NCBI RefSeq assembly: GCF_003014695.1
Contig: NZ_PYAS01000030.1
Span: 1 to 36,700, forward strand
Origin: Dyadobacter jiangsuensis
GTDB lineage: Bacteria; Bacteroidota; Bacteroidia; Cytophagales; Spirosomataceae
DNA: 36,700 nt
Reading direction: 5' to 3'
The notes beneath the pieces were generated by a model, which made no database searches, had not been told where the DNA came from, and saw only the letters and a list, made by a program, of their open reading frames with translations. Both the position numbers and the translations under genes were made by a program. Below are positions 1-7,824 of the stretch, piece by piece (positions within the stretch are counted from its first letter, which is position 1; every line of letters begins with the position of its first letter).

Positions 1-41
1 ATCTTGCCCATGTATTTCTAATGTCGTAATTAAAAATACAA

Positions 42-78
42 AAAAGCCCTCGTTCTACATAGTAGAAAAAGGGCTTTT
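42..78. terminator. Bidirectional hairpin terminator
   Basis: Arms AAAAGCCCT (42-50) and AGGGCTTTT (70-78) pair perfectly. An inner stem TTCTAC/GTAGAA (53-58/62-67) closes on a three-base loop. The A-run on one side and T-run on the other would let it work in both directions. The gene it terminates to the left lies outside the window. Confidence 0.8.
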
Positions 79-360
79 GCTTTTGGGTCACCCTCAGTCA
101 AATCAATCGGTGGTTAAAGTGTACTTCTGTGAATTTTTGATATTCTTGCTTAGAAGAATTCTGGGCGCATATCCGGTTCCATAAACAACGTCAAGTAGGT
201 GTTAAAATGTAATTTAGCTTTGTGCGTCGGCTATTGTAAGACCGCGATAGAGTAGAATGTGAGAGGAGAATTACTGGTAGGACTGCCCCAATCACCATCA
301 ATGTTTGATTTACGCAAGAAGCTGTTTCTTTGCTGCTAACCCGGCCCGGCAGGGCCAATA

Positions 361-368
361 TACCTTTG
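361..368 (+). promoter_or_regulatory. Bacteroidetes -7 box before the ABM-SnoaL gene
   Basis: TACCTTTG matches the Bacteroidetes -7 consensus TAnnTTTG and lies 38 nt before the start codon at 407. The nearest TTTG (329-332) is about 28 nt upstream, longer than the usual 19-21, so the -33 part is uncertain. Confidence 0.5.
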
Positions 369-406
369 CTATATCGAAAATTTAACCACTTAAACGAATA
401 GCAAAG

Positions 407-1135
407 ATGAAAACTGCATGGATTACACTCGACGCAAAAGATTTCGAATCCACACAAAACTTGAAGGATTCACTTCTGAACCTGCTTGCACTGTCAGGCT
501 CAGAGCCTGGCAAAGTGGCTTACGAAGTGTTCACCGCCGAATCTGACGAAAACCAGTTCCACGTCAGAGAGTCCTGGAGCGATGATAATGCCTTTGAGGC
601 GCATTTGAATACCCCTCACCTGAAAGCATTCACTGCTGATATCAACGATTGGCTATCCAGTCCCATGCAGGCCACAATGCTGCAAAAAGTGGAGCCTTTC
701 GACAATAAGCAGGTCATTGAAAAGCTCTATCAGGCTGTCAATGCCAAGGACCTGGAATACATCCAAAGCCTTGGGGCGGATTTTAGTGAATGGCTCGACG
801 TGCCATTCGACTACACTACCACCGGAAAGGATGCGATTATCGATCCCTGGGTGAGCTGGTTCGGTATTTTCCCTGATGCAACCTGTGAAGTCAGAAGCCT
901 GGTGGCATTTGGTGATTACGTAATTGCGCAGGGCATCGGCCGGGGTACCCACAAAGGCGTATTCCATTCACCGGCAGGAACATTACAGCCTTCCGGTGTA
1001 AGCATGCAGGTCAATTTCTGCGATGTCTACAAACTGTCCCAGGGCAAGATCGAGCGCGCGGATTCCTACTTTGATTTTTACGGATTGCTCCGCCAACTGG
1101 CCCCCGAGAAAGTAGGTGCAGCGCAGGCAATCTAA
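407..1135 (+). CDS. ABM-domain / SnoaL-domain fusion protein
   Basis: A 242-aa cytoplasmic protein. Residues about 1-98 look like an antibiotic biosynthesis monooxygenase (ABM, YgiN-like) domain, with the typical R-E-S-W-x-D-x-x-A-F-x-x-H segment near residues 53-66. Residues about 103-230 look like a SnoaL-like NTF2-fold domain with conserved aromatics and the DFYGLL ending. ABM proteins often act on quinones or aromatic compounds without cofactor, and SnoaL-like domains bind small hydrophobic ligands, so a role in quinone or xenobiotic handling is inferred, not shown. No signal peptide is visible. A lipoprotein gene follows 14 nt downstream on the same strand, suggesting co-transcription. 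The two domains are more often separate proteins. Confidence 0.8.
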   Translation: MKTAWITLDAKDFESTQNLKDSLLNLLALSGSEPGKVAYEVFTAESDENQFHVRESWSDDNAFEAHLNTPHLKAFTADINDWLSSPMQATMLQKVEPFDNKQVIEKLYQAVNAKDLEYIQSLGADFSEWLDVPFDYTTTGKDAIIDPWVSWFGIFPDATCEVRSLVAFGDYVIAQGIGRGTHKGVFHSPAGTLQPSGVSMQVNFCDVYKLSQGKIERADSYFDFYGLLRQLAPEKVGAAQAI

Positions 1136-1149
1136 TATGTAGCGGCGCT

Positions 1150-1497
1150 ATGAAAACCAAGCAACTTGTCAGGGCAGGCATACTGGCCGCCCTGGCGACC
1201 CTGATCATCCAATGTAAATTCAACCAACCAAACGCTATGGAAACCAAGCAAACAATGCAGGAAAGTAAAGAATATATCGGTATGTGGGTGACAGCAGACG
1301 GCTATATACGCCATAACCTGCTCCCGGACAACCGTTACGACGAAGCCAGGGGCAAACGTGAAAGCGCTTACCAGGGCTCTTACAAAGTGACAGGTAACCA
1401 TATTGATTATAAGGACGACACCGGCTTTACCGCCGATGGCGAGTTTCGGGACGGCATTTTGTACCATGCCGGGATGGTGCTCTACAAACAGAAATAA
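1150..1497 (+). CDS. Atu4866-like lipoprotein
   Basis: A 115-aa protein with a lipoprotein signal: basic start, hydrophobic stretch, and lipobox LIIQC ending at Cys22. The mature part contains YIGMWVTADGYIRH, the block NRYDEARG, and DYKDDTGFTADG, which I recognise as the signature of the Atu4866 family (small beta-rich proteins of unknown function). It follows the ABM-SnoaL gene by 14 nt and precedes the truncated AraC-like ORF by 15 nt, so the three probably form one transcript. The lipobox implies membrane anchoring, whereas Atu4866 homologues are often cytoplasmic or fused to other domains. The biochemical role is unknown. Confidence 0.75.
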   Translation: MKTKQLVRAGILAALATLIIQCKFNQPNAMETKQTMQESKEYIGMWVTADGYIRHNLLPDNRYDEARGKRESAYQGSYKVTGNHIDYKDDTGFTADGEFRDGILYHAGMVLYKQK

Positions 1498-1512
1498 TAC
1501 CGGCTCATTGCT

Positions 1513-1950
1513 ATGGAACCTACCGCCACCACTATCCACGCCGGGCGGATCGATTGTCTCGCTGCCAAAGGCCCTTTGGCGGCGGGGCAATTGCCTGGTT
1601 GCTGGGTGATCCTGCACCTGGAAGATTCCGGTCAGCTGCTGTTTACCAGCGGACAATCCCTGCTGGCCGGCAGCTGGCCACTCGCGGGGCGGCAGGGATT
1701 TTACTGCGCATTCATGCCGCTGTTCATGCCCGAAAAGCTGGCCCGCCGCATCGAGCGGCTTTCCATATTTACGGCTAAACCCAAATGGGTAGTCGAGCTG
1801 AGCGAGGGGCAGGCGGCTGCGGTAAGCCGGATCTTCGAACTGCTTGTTGAAGAGCTAACTTCCGAATATGCCCACAAGCTGGACCTGATGCGCAATTATG
1901 TGGTCCAGATGATCCATTTTGGGCTAAAAAACGCAGGTGGCGGCTCCTGA
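1513..1950 (+). CDS. AraC-type sensor domain without DNA-binding domain
   Basis: A 145-aa ORF clearly related to the N-terminal half of the complete AraC regulator that starts at 2003. The segments FMPEKLARRIERLSIF and VSRIFELLVEELTSEYAHKLDLM align with FMEKLRSNLGELPMF and VSGIFQKMIDEIGSDYRFKQDLL of the neighbour, and both continue into an I-H-[FY]-[AG]-L-K helix. The protein stops exactly where the HTH half would begin, and the sequence after its stop codon is the next gene's promoter. It may be a decaying duplicate, or a stand-alone ligand-binding or dimerising partner of the downstream regulator. The ORF is intact and GC-rich, with no internal stop. Confidence 0.6.
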   Translation: MEPTATTIHAGRIDCLAAKGPLAAGQLPGCWVILHLEDSGQLLFTSGQSLLAGSWPLAGRQGFYCAFMPLFMPEKLARRIERLSIFTAKPKWVVELSEGQAAAVSRIFELLVEELTSEYAHKLDLMRNYVVQMIHFGLKNAGGGS

Positions 1951-1968
1951 ACGGCCGGCTGCATTGTG

Positions 1969-1976
1969 TATCTTTA
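1969..1976 (+). promoter_or_regulatory. -7-like box before the AraC gene
   Basis: TATCTTTA differs from TAnnTTTG only at the last base and lies 27 nt before the ATG at 2003. It supports the 2003 start over the longer reading from 1937, which would overlap the preceding ORF. No -33 element is clear. Confidence 0.4.
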
Positions 1977-2002
1977 CATATTTTCAAAGGTATCCAAACA
2001 CT

Positions 2003-2908
2003 ATGGCTAGTACAGAAACACTTGAAGAGTTTTACCAGCACAAATTTTCAGGAACGCCGGCAAACATTCAACGGGAGATCGGTGATTTCAATGTTTTTGT
2101 GGTGGAAGACAGTGTCAACCCGCAAGGGCATGTCACTGTGCCCTATGCGCGAAGGGATTTTTATAAAATCAGCCTGATCACCGGCGACAACCTGTTCCAT
2201 TATGCCGACAAAACCTTGCATGTAAAGGGTACGTCGCTGATATTCTTTAACCCGAACGTCCCTTACCGGTGGGAGACGCTTGCCGAGGGGAACACGGGCT
2301 ACTTCTGTATTTTCAAAGAGGCGTTTTTCATGGAAAAGCTCCGAAGCAACCTCGGGGAGCTGCCCATGTTTGCCATTGGCGGCAAACCTTCTTATATTCT
2401 GGACGAGCAGCAGAAGGATTTTGTCAGCGGGATTTTTCAGAAGATGATCGACGAAATAGGCTCGGATTACCGTTTCAAACAGGACCTGCTGGTCAGCTAC
2501 GTCACCGAGCTGATCCATTATGCATTGAAAATGGACGCTACCGAAACGCTTCACCACCAGGTCAACGCCAATGCGAGGATCACCTCGATTTTCTCGGAGC
2601 TGCTGGAAAGGCAGTTCCCGATCGACTCGACCGATCAGCGGTTTACGATGCGCTCTCCGAAGGATTTTGCCGACCAGCTCTACGTGCACATCAACCACTT
2701 GAACCGCGCAGTCAAGGAAACAACCGGCAAAACCACATCAGCTCTGATTGCCACCCGGCTGGTCAGCGAGGCAAAGGCGCTGCTCAAACATACCAATTGG
2801 AGCATCGCCGAAATCGGTTATGCGCTGGGCTTCGAAGAGCCTGCACACTTCAACAACTTTTTCCGCAAGCATACCGAGGTCTCTCCGTCCGCATTCAGGT
2901 CTTTGTAA
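2003..2908 (+). CDS. AraC-family transcriptional regulator
   Basis: A 301-aa regulator. The N-terminal about 140 residues form a cupin-like ligand domain, with a GTSLIFFNPNVPYRWE segment typical of this family. The C-terminal about 95 residues contain the two AraC helix-turn-helix motifs; the second reads SIAEIGYALGFEEPAHFNNFFRK, followed by the PSAFR tail. The frame is open from 1937, but the ATG at 2003 is preferred because a -7-like box sits at 1969-1976 and the shorter form begins like other family members (TETLEEFYQHKF). It probably controls the adjacent redox genes on either side; this is inferred from position. A strong terminator follows. Confidence 0.88.
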   Translation: MASTETLEEFYQHKFSGTPANIQREIGDFNVFVVEDSVNPQGHVTVPYARRDFYKISLITGDNLFHYADKTLHVKGTSLIFFNPNVPYRWETLAEGNTGYFCIFKEAFFMEKLRSNLGELPMFAIGGKPSYILDEQQKDFVSGIFQKMIDEIGSDYRFKQDLLVSYVTELIHYALKMDATETLHHQVNANARITSIFSELLERQFPIDSTDQRFTMRSPKDFADQLYVHINHLNRAVKETTGKTTSALIATRLVSEAKALLKHTNWSIAEIGYALGFEEPAHFNNFFRKHTEVSPSAFRSL

Positions 2909-2927
2909 AGGCATTTTTACCATTGGG

Positions 2928-2956
2928 AAGGGGGCGCTGCGAGGCGCCCCTTTTTG
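2928..2956 (+). terminator. Rho-independent terminator of the AraC gene
   Basis: GC stem GGGGCGC (2931-2937) with GCGCCCC (2944-2950), a six-base loop and a following T-run. Confidence 0.85.
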
Positions 2957-3016
2957 TTGTTTGATATTCGCAAGGATCTGATCGTTTCTTGCAATGGCTG
3001 CACAGCGGGTTAGTAC

Positions 3017-3024
3017 GAACTTTG
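3017..3024 (+). promoter_or_regulatory. Possible -7 box before the flavin reductase gene
   Basis: GAACTTTG matches the TTTG half of TAnnTTTG, 25 nt before the ATG at 3050. A TTG lies about 25 nt further up, longer than the usual spacing, so this is a weak match. Confidence 0.3.
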
Positions 3025-3049
3025 CTAGTACAACCAAAAATCAAAAATC

Positions 3050-3610
3050 ATGAAAACGAGCTATCAAAAAAGCGATTTTCCAGTCGACGGTATCCGTCGG
3101 TATCTGGAACCGGGCCCGATCGTGCTGGTAAGTTCAAGCTGCGACGGAGAGGACAATATCATGACAATGGGGTGGTATACCGTCATGGATTTTAGCCCGT
3201 CCCTGATTGGCTGTTACATTGTTGGCTACAATCACAGTTTCGATATGATCCGGAAAAGCGGGGAATGCGTAATCAATATCCCGGAGCTGCATATGATCGA
3301 TACGGTGATCGGCATCGGCAACAGCACGGGCCGGCAGATCGACAAATTTGCTGAATTTGGGCTGACAAAAGGCAAAGGGGAATTCGTGCATGCTCCACTG
3401 ATCAACGAATGTTACGCCAGTTTCGAATGCAAGGTGAAAGATGCGAGCCTTTTGGACAAGTACAGTTTCTTTATCCTGGAAGTGGTGAAAGCACATGTAG
3501 CTACTACACCCGAATTTCCTCGAACGGTGCATTACCGGGGTGGGGGCACATTTATGGTTTCGGGTGAGCATATCTCATTTCCTGAGCGGTTCAGGCCCGA
3601 AAACTTGTAG
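3050..3610 (+). CDS. Flavin reductase-like FMN-binding split-barrel protein
   Basis: A 186-aa cytoplasmic protein of the flavoredoxin / DIM6-NTAB type. Visible family features are the N-terminal GPIVLVSSS strand, the MTMGWYTVMDFSPSLIG stretch that lines the flavin site, N-H-S-F-D-M-I-R-K-S-G-E-C-V-I-N-I (flavin phosphate region), and a late H-Y-R-G-G-G-T-F segment. Such proteins bind FMN and reduce flavin or small acceptors with NAD(P)H, often supplying monooxygenases. It is a single-gene unit: terminators stand on both sides. It may belong to the regulon of the AraC protein just upstream. Confidence 0.85.
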   Translation: MKTSYQKSDFPVDGIRRYLEPGPIVLVSSSCDGEDNIMTMGWYTVMDFSPSLIGCYIVGYNHSFDMIRKSGECVINIPELHMIDTVIGIGNSTGRQIDKFAEFGLTKGKGEFVHAPLINECYASFECKVKDASLLDKYSFFILEVVKAHVATTPEFPRTVHYRGGGTFMVSGEHISFPERFRPENL

Positions 3611-3634
3611 GTACACACTCCCCATAGCAGGCCG

Positions 3635-3677
3635 AAGGCCGGATTTTACCTCCTAGACGGATGTGAAACCCGGCCTT
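3635..3677 (+). terminator. Terminator after the flavin reductase gene
   Basis: Arms AAGGCCGG (3635-3642) and CCGGCCTT (3670-3677), extended inward by TTTTAC/GTGAAA pairs, with TTTTCC following. Confidence 0.75.
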
Positions 3678-3765
3678 TTCCTTTGTATCCGAAGGGAACG
3701 TTAGATTGTTTGTTTTTCGCAATTATCGGTTTGAAGCTTGCATCTGCCGGGCCAGGTTCGCAGTA

Positions 3766-3773
3766 TACCTTTG
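3766..3773 (+). promoter_or_regulatory. Bacteroidetes -7 box before the first SDR gene
   Basis: TACCTTTG fits TAnnTTTG and lies 58 nt before the ATG at 3832. It sits in the same TATACCTTTG context as the box at 361-368. The nearest TTG (3738-3740) is 25 nt upstream, slightly too far. Confidence 0.5.
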
Positions 3774-3831
3774 TAATGTCAGATCTGAACAAGTAATCAA
3801 TTAGCAATCACAGATTTAAACGATTCAAGCA

Positions 3832-4578
3832 ATGGAAACGCAATCAAAAATAGCCCTGATTACCGGCGCCTCAAGTGGGATTGGCGCTGGTACTGCCAAA
3901 GTGCTGGCAGCAAACGGATTCAAAGTCGGCATTGCCGCCCGTAGAATAGACAAATTAAACGAGCTGAAAAATGAGATCACTTTATCCGGCGGAGAAGCCC
4001 TGCCCATTCAAATGGACGTTACAGATCCTGACTCCGTTAAGCGCGGTGTTGAAAAGCTTGTTGCTGCTTATGGCTCTATTGATGTTCTGGTCAATAATGC
4101 GGGACTGATGCCGCTGTCGGACATCGAGAGCCTGAAAGTGGACGAGTGGAACCAGATGATCGATGTCAACATCAAAGGCGTGCTCAATTCGACAGCTGCT
4201 GTGCTGCCCTACCTGAAAGAACAAAACTCGGGACACATCATCAATATGTCGTCGATCGCCGGCCGCAAGGTTTTCAAAGGGCTTTCGATCTATTGTGCGA
4301 CCAAATTCGCCATCGCCGCCTTTTCTGATGGCCTGAGAATGGAGCTTGCGCCCAAATTCAAGATCCGTGTCACCAATATCCAGCCCGGTGCGGTCGCCAC
4401 AGAACTGTACGACCACATCTCCGATCCGAAATACCGTGACGATATGGAGCAGCTGGCCAAACAGATGACCTTCCTGACAGGTGAAGACATTGGTAACAGC
4501 ATCCTGTACGCGGTCTCGCAACCCGCCCACGTGAACGTCTCGGAAGTATTTGTATTACCTACCGAGCAGGGATGGTAA
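3832..4578 (+). CDS. SDR-family oxidoreductase
   Basis: A 248-aa classical short-chain dehydrogenase/reductase. The cofactor loop is TGASSGIG (residues 11-18), the structural NNAG is at 88-91, the catalytic Ser lies in NMSSIAG (about 141), and the Tyr and Lys are in YCATK (154 and 158). An Arg-rich segment after the second strand (AARRIDKL) suggests NADPH preference. The overall pattern matches the YdfG-like serine/3-hydroxy acid dehydrogenase subgroup, but the substrate cannot be read from sequence. It is a single-gene unit with its own -7 box, and it shares a bidirectional terminator with the convergent gene downstream. Confidence 0.9.
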   Translation: METQSKIALITGASSGIGAGTAKVLAANGFKVGIAARRIDKLNELKNEITLSGGEALPIQMDVTDPDSVKRGVEKLVAAYGSIDVLVNNAGLMPLSDIESLKVDEWNQMIDVNIKGVLNSTAAVLPYLKEQNSGHIINMSSIAGRKVFKGLSIYCATKFAIAAFSDGLRMELAPKFKIRVTNIQPGAVATELYDHISDPKYRDDMEQLAKQMTFLTGEDIGNSILYAVSQPAHVNVSEVFVLPTEQGW

Positions 4579-4593
4579 TTCCGGCCAGCCGGC

Positions 4594-4628
4594 AAAAAGC
4601 CGTAGTCCTGAGAGGGCTACGGCTTTTT
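4594..4628. terminator. Shared bidirectional terminator between convergent genes
   Basis: Perfect 12-bp stem AAAAAGCCGTAG (4594-4605) with CTACGGCTTTTT (4617-4628). It lies between the SDR stop (4578) and the stop of the convergent minus-strand gene (4632), so it serves both. Confidence 0.9.
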
Positions 4629-4631
4629 TTG

Positions 4632-5234
4632 TTACAACTTGACCAGGTTAAGGGTCGCCAGCGGCCCTTTCGCCTGTTGGAGCTTGCTGCCCGTTGCCAG
4701 ATCACCCAGGTCTACCGGCGAAAAGCCGATCGATTCGATGAGCTGGCTTACCTGCGCTTTGGCTGCTGCATCGTTGCCGGAAACGAAAAGTACCCGGTTG
4801 CCACCCGCCACGCGGGGATCTTCGGCGAGTGTTTTGTAAAAGATGGTGTTAAATGCCTTCACCACTTTTGCTCCGGGAAGAAGCGCTGCTACCACTTCGC
4901 TGGATGCTTTTGTTCCAAGGTCTTCCACTTTGAAATCGGGTGCATAGGAAATGAAATGGTTTGTCGCGTCAATCACGACCTTTCCGTTCCAGTCGGCAAT
5001 GCCGGTAAGGGATGGTATTTGCGACCAAGGCAATGAAAGCAAAACGATCTCTGCCTGGGCAGCATCCTGGACTGATCCTGCCCGCGCGTTCTGGCCGAGC
5101 TCGGCTACCAGGCTTTGAAGCGCATCCCCCCCGCGCTGGTTACTAAGTATCACCTGATGCCCTGCCTTTACCAGGTGACGGGCGACGGTCTGGCCGATGT
5201 GGCCGGCGCCAATAATTCCGATTGTTTGCTGCAT
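4632..5234 (-). CDS. F420-reductase-like NAD(P)-binding oxidoreductase
   Basis: A 200-aa Rossmann-fold protein. It begins with the dinucleotide loop GIIGAGHIG (residues 6-14), followed by an SNQRG segment near residue 31 that usually binds the NADP phosphate. Later blocks V-V-I-D-A-T-N and V-K-A-F-N-T-I are typical of the family annotated as NADPH-dependent F420 reductase or YqfE-like dinucleotide-binding proteins. Bacteroidota generally lack coenzyme F420, so the true substrate is probably something else. It lies 74 nt downstream of the isochorismatase gene on the same strand and is likely co-transcribed with it. Confidence 0.8.
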   Translation of the reverse strand: MQQTIGIIGAGHIGQTVARHLVKAGHQVILSNQRGGDALQSLVAELGQNARAGSVQDAAQAEIVLLSLPWSQIPSLTGIADWNGKVVIDATNHFISYAPDFKVEDLGTKASSEVVAALLPGAKVVKAFNTIFYKTLAEDPRVAGGNRVLFVSGNDAAAKAQVSQLIESIGFSPVDLGDLATGSKLQQAKGPLATLNLVKL

Positions 5235-5308
5235 GTTTTTGATGGGTTAGGCCGGCCCCACCAGGGAGCCGGCCGTTTTCGAAATGATTGTAGTGAAGTC
5301 CGGGGTGA

Positions 5309-5995
5309 TCAAATACCTTCCGGTGCGGATGACGAAACGGCTGGAGGTGTCGCCAGTAGTTGCAGTTCCCAGCTCAGGCTTGTGCCCACGTTGCCCATGT
5401 GGTCTATGAGCATTTCCGCCAGCGCCGGCACGGTTTCGGTGCGGGCCCAGTCTCGTTGCAGCTCGGAGGCAAAAACCGTCCATGTCAGCGGCACAGCGCC
5501 AGCCTGGACCATGCGCGTCACGGCCATTTCGTGCGCTTCAAGGCTTACGCCACCCGATGCGTCGGTAACAATGTATACCTCATATCCTTCGCCCAATGCC
5601 TGGATCACCGGCATTGCAAGGCATATTTCAGTCCATAAGGCGGCCATTACGATTTTCTTTTTACCGGTCGCTTTTACCCAGTCGGTCACCCTGGTGTCTT
5701 CCCAGGTGTTGATAAAGGTGCGATCGATCGGCTTTTGGTCCGGGAAGATGTCTTGAAGCTGTTTGATCAGAAATCCACCCCGGTGCTCTACCACCGTCGT
5801 AAACAGGGTAGGCACGCCAAACGCTTTGGCCGATTTGGTAAGCCCTACCACATTGTTGATGATGGTTTGGGTATCGTGGCTTCTCAGTCCGGCAAACTGG
5901 AATGGTTGGTGATCGATCAGTATCAATGCACAGTTATCCGGGGTCAAAAGTGCTCCAAGTCCTGCTTTTGGGTTCAATGTGGCGGTAGTCTCCAT
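5309..5995 (-). CDS. Isochorismatase-family hydrolase (YcaC-like)
   Basis: A 228-aa cytoplasmic cysteine hydrolase. The N-terminal LTPDNCALILIDHQ contains the expected catalytic Asp28, and the nucleophile Cys125 lies in A-A-L-W-T-E-I-C-L-A. The RTFINTWED block (92-100) and the AALWTE context place it with YcaC-like hydrolases, whose substrates are largely unknown. The catalytic lysine is not obvious by eye. It is the first gene of a probable two-gene unit with the F420-reductase-like protein. A CAACTTTG box about 70 nt upstream on the minus strand may be the -7 element. Its last about 15 residues (TPPAVSSSAPEGI) form a disordered tail. Confidence 0.85.
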   Translation of the reverse strand: METTATLNPKAGLGALLTPDNCALILIDHQPFQFAGLRSHDTQTIINNVVGLTKSAKAFGVPTLFTTVVEHRGGFLIKQLQDIFPDQKPIDRTFINTWEDTRVTDWVKATGKKKIVMAALWTEICLAMPVIQALGEGYEVYIVTDASGGVSLEAHEMAVTRMVQAGAVPLTWTVFASELQRDWARTETVPALAEMLIDHMGNVGTSLSWELQLLATPPAVSSSAPEGI

Positions 5996-6187
5996 GATGT
6001 TTTTGTTTAATCGTTAAGAATTTGATCATTGACGAATGTTGGCCGGTGTTTTTCGTTAGCCGCTTTCGATGATGCAAAGTTGGGGCATGGTGGCTCCGGG
6101 ATTTTTGACCTGGATTAAGAAATGCAGTTGATATAGATCAATTCAAATACCGCTTTTTTGACTAATGGAGGTGCAAGGCAACAAACA

Positions 6188-6221
6188 AAAGACCGCCCCA
6201 CATGGTGGTGAGGCGGTCTTT
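6188..6221 (-). terminator. Terminator of the Crp/Fnr gene
   Basis: Arms AAAGACCGCC (6188-6197) and GGCGGTCTTT (6212-6221), with an inner CCAC/GTGG pairing. It lies 15 nt past the stop codon on the minus strand. Confidence 0.85.
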
Positions 6222-6235
6222 ATTGGTTTTGGTAA

Positions 6236-6820
6236 CTACTTAGCCAATATCTGTTTTCGGACCCTGCTCATCGTTTCAGGGGTGAGGCCGAGGTAGGAGG
6301 CGAGCATGTTTTGGGGAAACCGTTGTATAAACTCGGGGTTGGCCGTCATCAGGTACCGGTATTTCTCTTCCGCTGTCATCGTAATACCGGCCTCGATGCG
6401 TTTTTGGGAGGCTACCGAATGGTTTTGATCCAGGATGTGCGCCATTTTAAGAAACGAAAGCGACTGTTCTTTGAGGACATTCAGCTTGTCGAGTGTCGTC
6501 ACCAGCAGCACTGAATCTTCTACCGCGTCGATGTTATACCTGGACGGAGTCTGGCTGATAAGGCTGCCACGGTCGCTGATCCACCAATCTTCGATGGCAA
6601 AGTTTGTGATATGCTCAAAGCCGTTGCTGTCGATACTATATTGTCGGAGTGCGCCTGACGCCACGAACGCCATATACCGGCAAACCGTCTCCTGGTGTAA
6701 AAGAAATTGCCGCTTCCGGAGGCGCCTGACCTCGAATGCTTTTTCTATGAAAACGAATTCTTCGTCGGTAATCACGGCCGACGTGACCCGGTCAATATAC
6801 TTGCGCAGCTTGTCGAGCAT
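6236..6820 (-). CDS. Crp/Fnr-family transcriptional regulator
   Basis: A regulator with an N-terminal cyclic-nucleotide-binding-like beta barrel (from about RKRQFLLHQ through TLDKLNVL) and a C-terminal winged helix ending MLASYLGLTPETMSRVRKQIL. The ligand site of true CRP is not conserved, as is usual in the many Bacteroidota paralogues of this kind. I chose the ATG at 6820 (194 aa) because family members start with M-L-D-x-L. The frame is also open to an ATG at 6949, which would add 43 residues lacking any recognisable feature and leave little promoter space. It is divergent from the SDR gene at 7007 and probably regulates it. Confidence 0.82.
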   Translation of the reverse strand: MLDKLRKYIDRVTSAVITDEEFVFIEKAFEVRRLRKRQFLLHQETVCRYMAFVASGALRQYSIDSNGFEHITNFAIEDWWISDRGSLISQTPSRYNIDAVEDSVLLVTTLDKLNVLKEQSLSFLKMAHILDQNHSVASQKRIEAGITMTAEEKYRYLMTANPEFIQRFPQNMLASYLGLTPETMSRVRKQILAK

Positions 6821-6974
6821 GTTGGTTAAACCGGCGAGTTCAGCCGGAATCTGGTCTGTTAGGTAGCCGAAGTTAGTACTTTCTTCGAAATCGGGCTTGT
6901 AAGCCAACGGTCTGTTTGATTTAGGACAAGCGGATTCATTGATCTGCATCAATTTTTAACGGAATAGGCCAATC

Positions 6975-6982
6975 TAATTTTG
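6975..6982 (+). promoter_or_regulatory. -7 box before the second SDR gene
   Basis: TAATTTTG matches TAnnTTTG exactly, 24 nt before the ATG at 7007. No convincing -33 TTTG is seen, which would suit a promoter needing an activator such as the divergent Crp/Fnr protein (inference). Confidence 0.5.
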
Positions 6983-7006
6983 CCCTCGAACTAAAACAAA
7001 AGAGTG

Positions 7007-7765
7007 ATGGCAAGATTAGAAAACAAAGTAGCAATCATCACCGGGGCTGCCGGTGGAATGGGAGAAGCAGAGGCAAGGTTATTCGCTGCGGAAGGCGCGA
7101 AGGTATTGCTTACAGATATCGACGAAAAAGCTTTGAAGGCCGTTGTGGAGCAAATCACCTCGCAAGGGCAGACGGCAGCATCTATGATCCAGGATGTATC
7201 TTCTGAAAGCGGTTGGGCAGAGGTTACAGCTCGGGCCAGTGAGCTTTTCGGCAAAATTGATGTGTTAGTAAACAACGCCGGGGTAACCGGAAATTTGCTG
7301 GCCCCGTTCGAGGAGCGGACGCTGGAAGAGTTCAACAAGGTTTTATCTGTGAACCTGGTCAGTCAGTTCCTGGGAACAAAGGCGGTTTTGCCGTACCTAA
7401 AAAATAATGGCGGCGGTTCGATTATAAATATTTCCTCGATCGGTGGCATCATCGGCTCAGCCGGTGCAACGGCCTACACGGCTTCAAAAGGCGGATCGCG
7501 TGCGTTCACAAAAGGGGCCGCAGTAGAGCTTGCGAAATACAATATACGTGTTAACTCGGTTCACCCGGGTTACGTGGAAACGCCGATGACGACCCAGATG
7601 AAAGGGGCCGGTGATTTTGCAAAAATGGCCATCGGCGCCACGCCGCTAGGACGAGGCGGATACTTGAATGAAATCGCATATGCTGTACTTTACCTCGCTT
7701 CTGACGAATCGACATTCACGACCGGAGCAGAGTTTGTAATCGACGGGGGCGCGACAGCTTTGTAG
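7007..7765 (+). CDS. SDR-family oxidoreductase
   Basis: A 252-aa classical SDR. The cofactor loop is TGAAGGMG (residues 12-19), N-N-A-G begins at residue 89, the catalytic Ser is in NISSIGG, and YTASK carries Tyr157 and Lys161. The Asp in LLTDID after the second strand favours NAD(H). HPGYVETPMT and the C-terminal TGAEFVIDGG are typical of glucose/3-hydroxysteroid dehydrogenase-like SDRs. A GTG at 7004 precedes the ATG at 7007; the ATG is taken as start, with AAAAGAG just upstream. It is divergent from a Crp/Fnr regulator and followed by its own terminator. The substrate is unknown. Confidence 0.9.
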   Translation: MARLENKVAIITGAAGGMGEAEARLFAAEGAKVLLTDIDEKALKAVVEQITSQGQTAASMIQDVSSESGWAEVTARASELFGKIDVLVNNAGVTGNLLAPFEERTLEEFNKVLSVNLVSQFLGTKAVLPYLKNNGGGSIINISSIGGIIGSAGATAYTASKGGSRAFTKGAAVELAKYNIRVNSVHPGYVETPMTTQMKGAGDFAKMAIGATPLGRGGYLNEIAYAVLYLASDESTFTTGAEFVIDGGATAL

Positions 7766-7790
7766 ACGGTCAAAATCAGGTATGTTGATA

Positions 7791-7824
7791 CAGCCGAGTG
7801 TTCGTAAGTCAATATCTCGGCTTT
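7791..7824 (+). terminator. Terminator after the second SDR gene
   Basis: AGCCGAG (7792-7798) pairs with CTCGGCT (7816-7822), followed by a short T-run. The rest of 7825-8070 is AT-rich, with no gene I can support. Confidence 0.65.
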
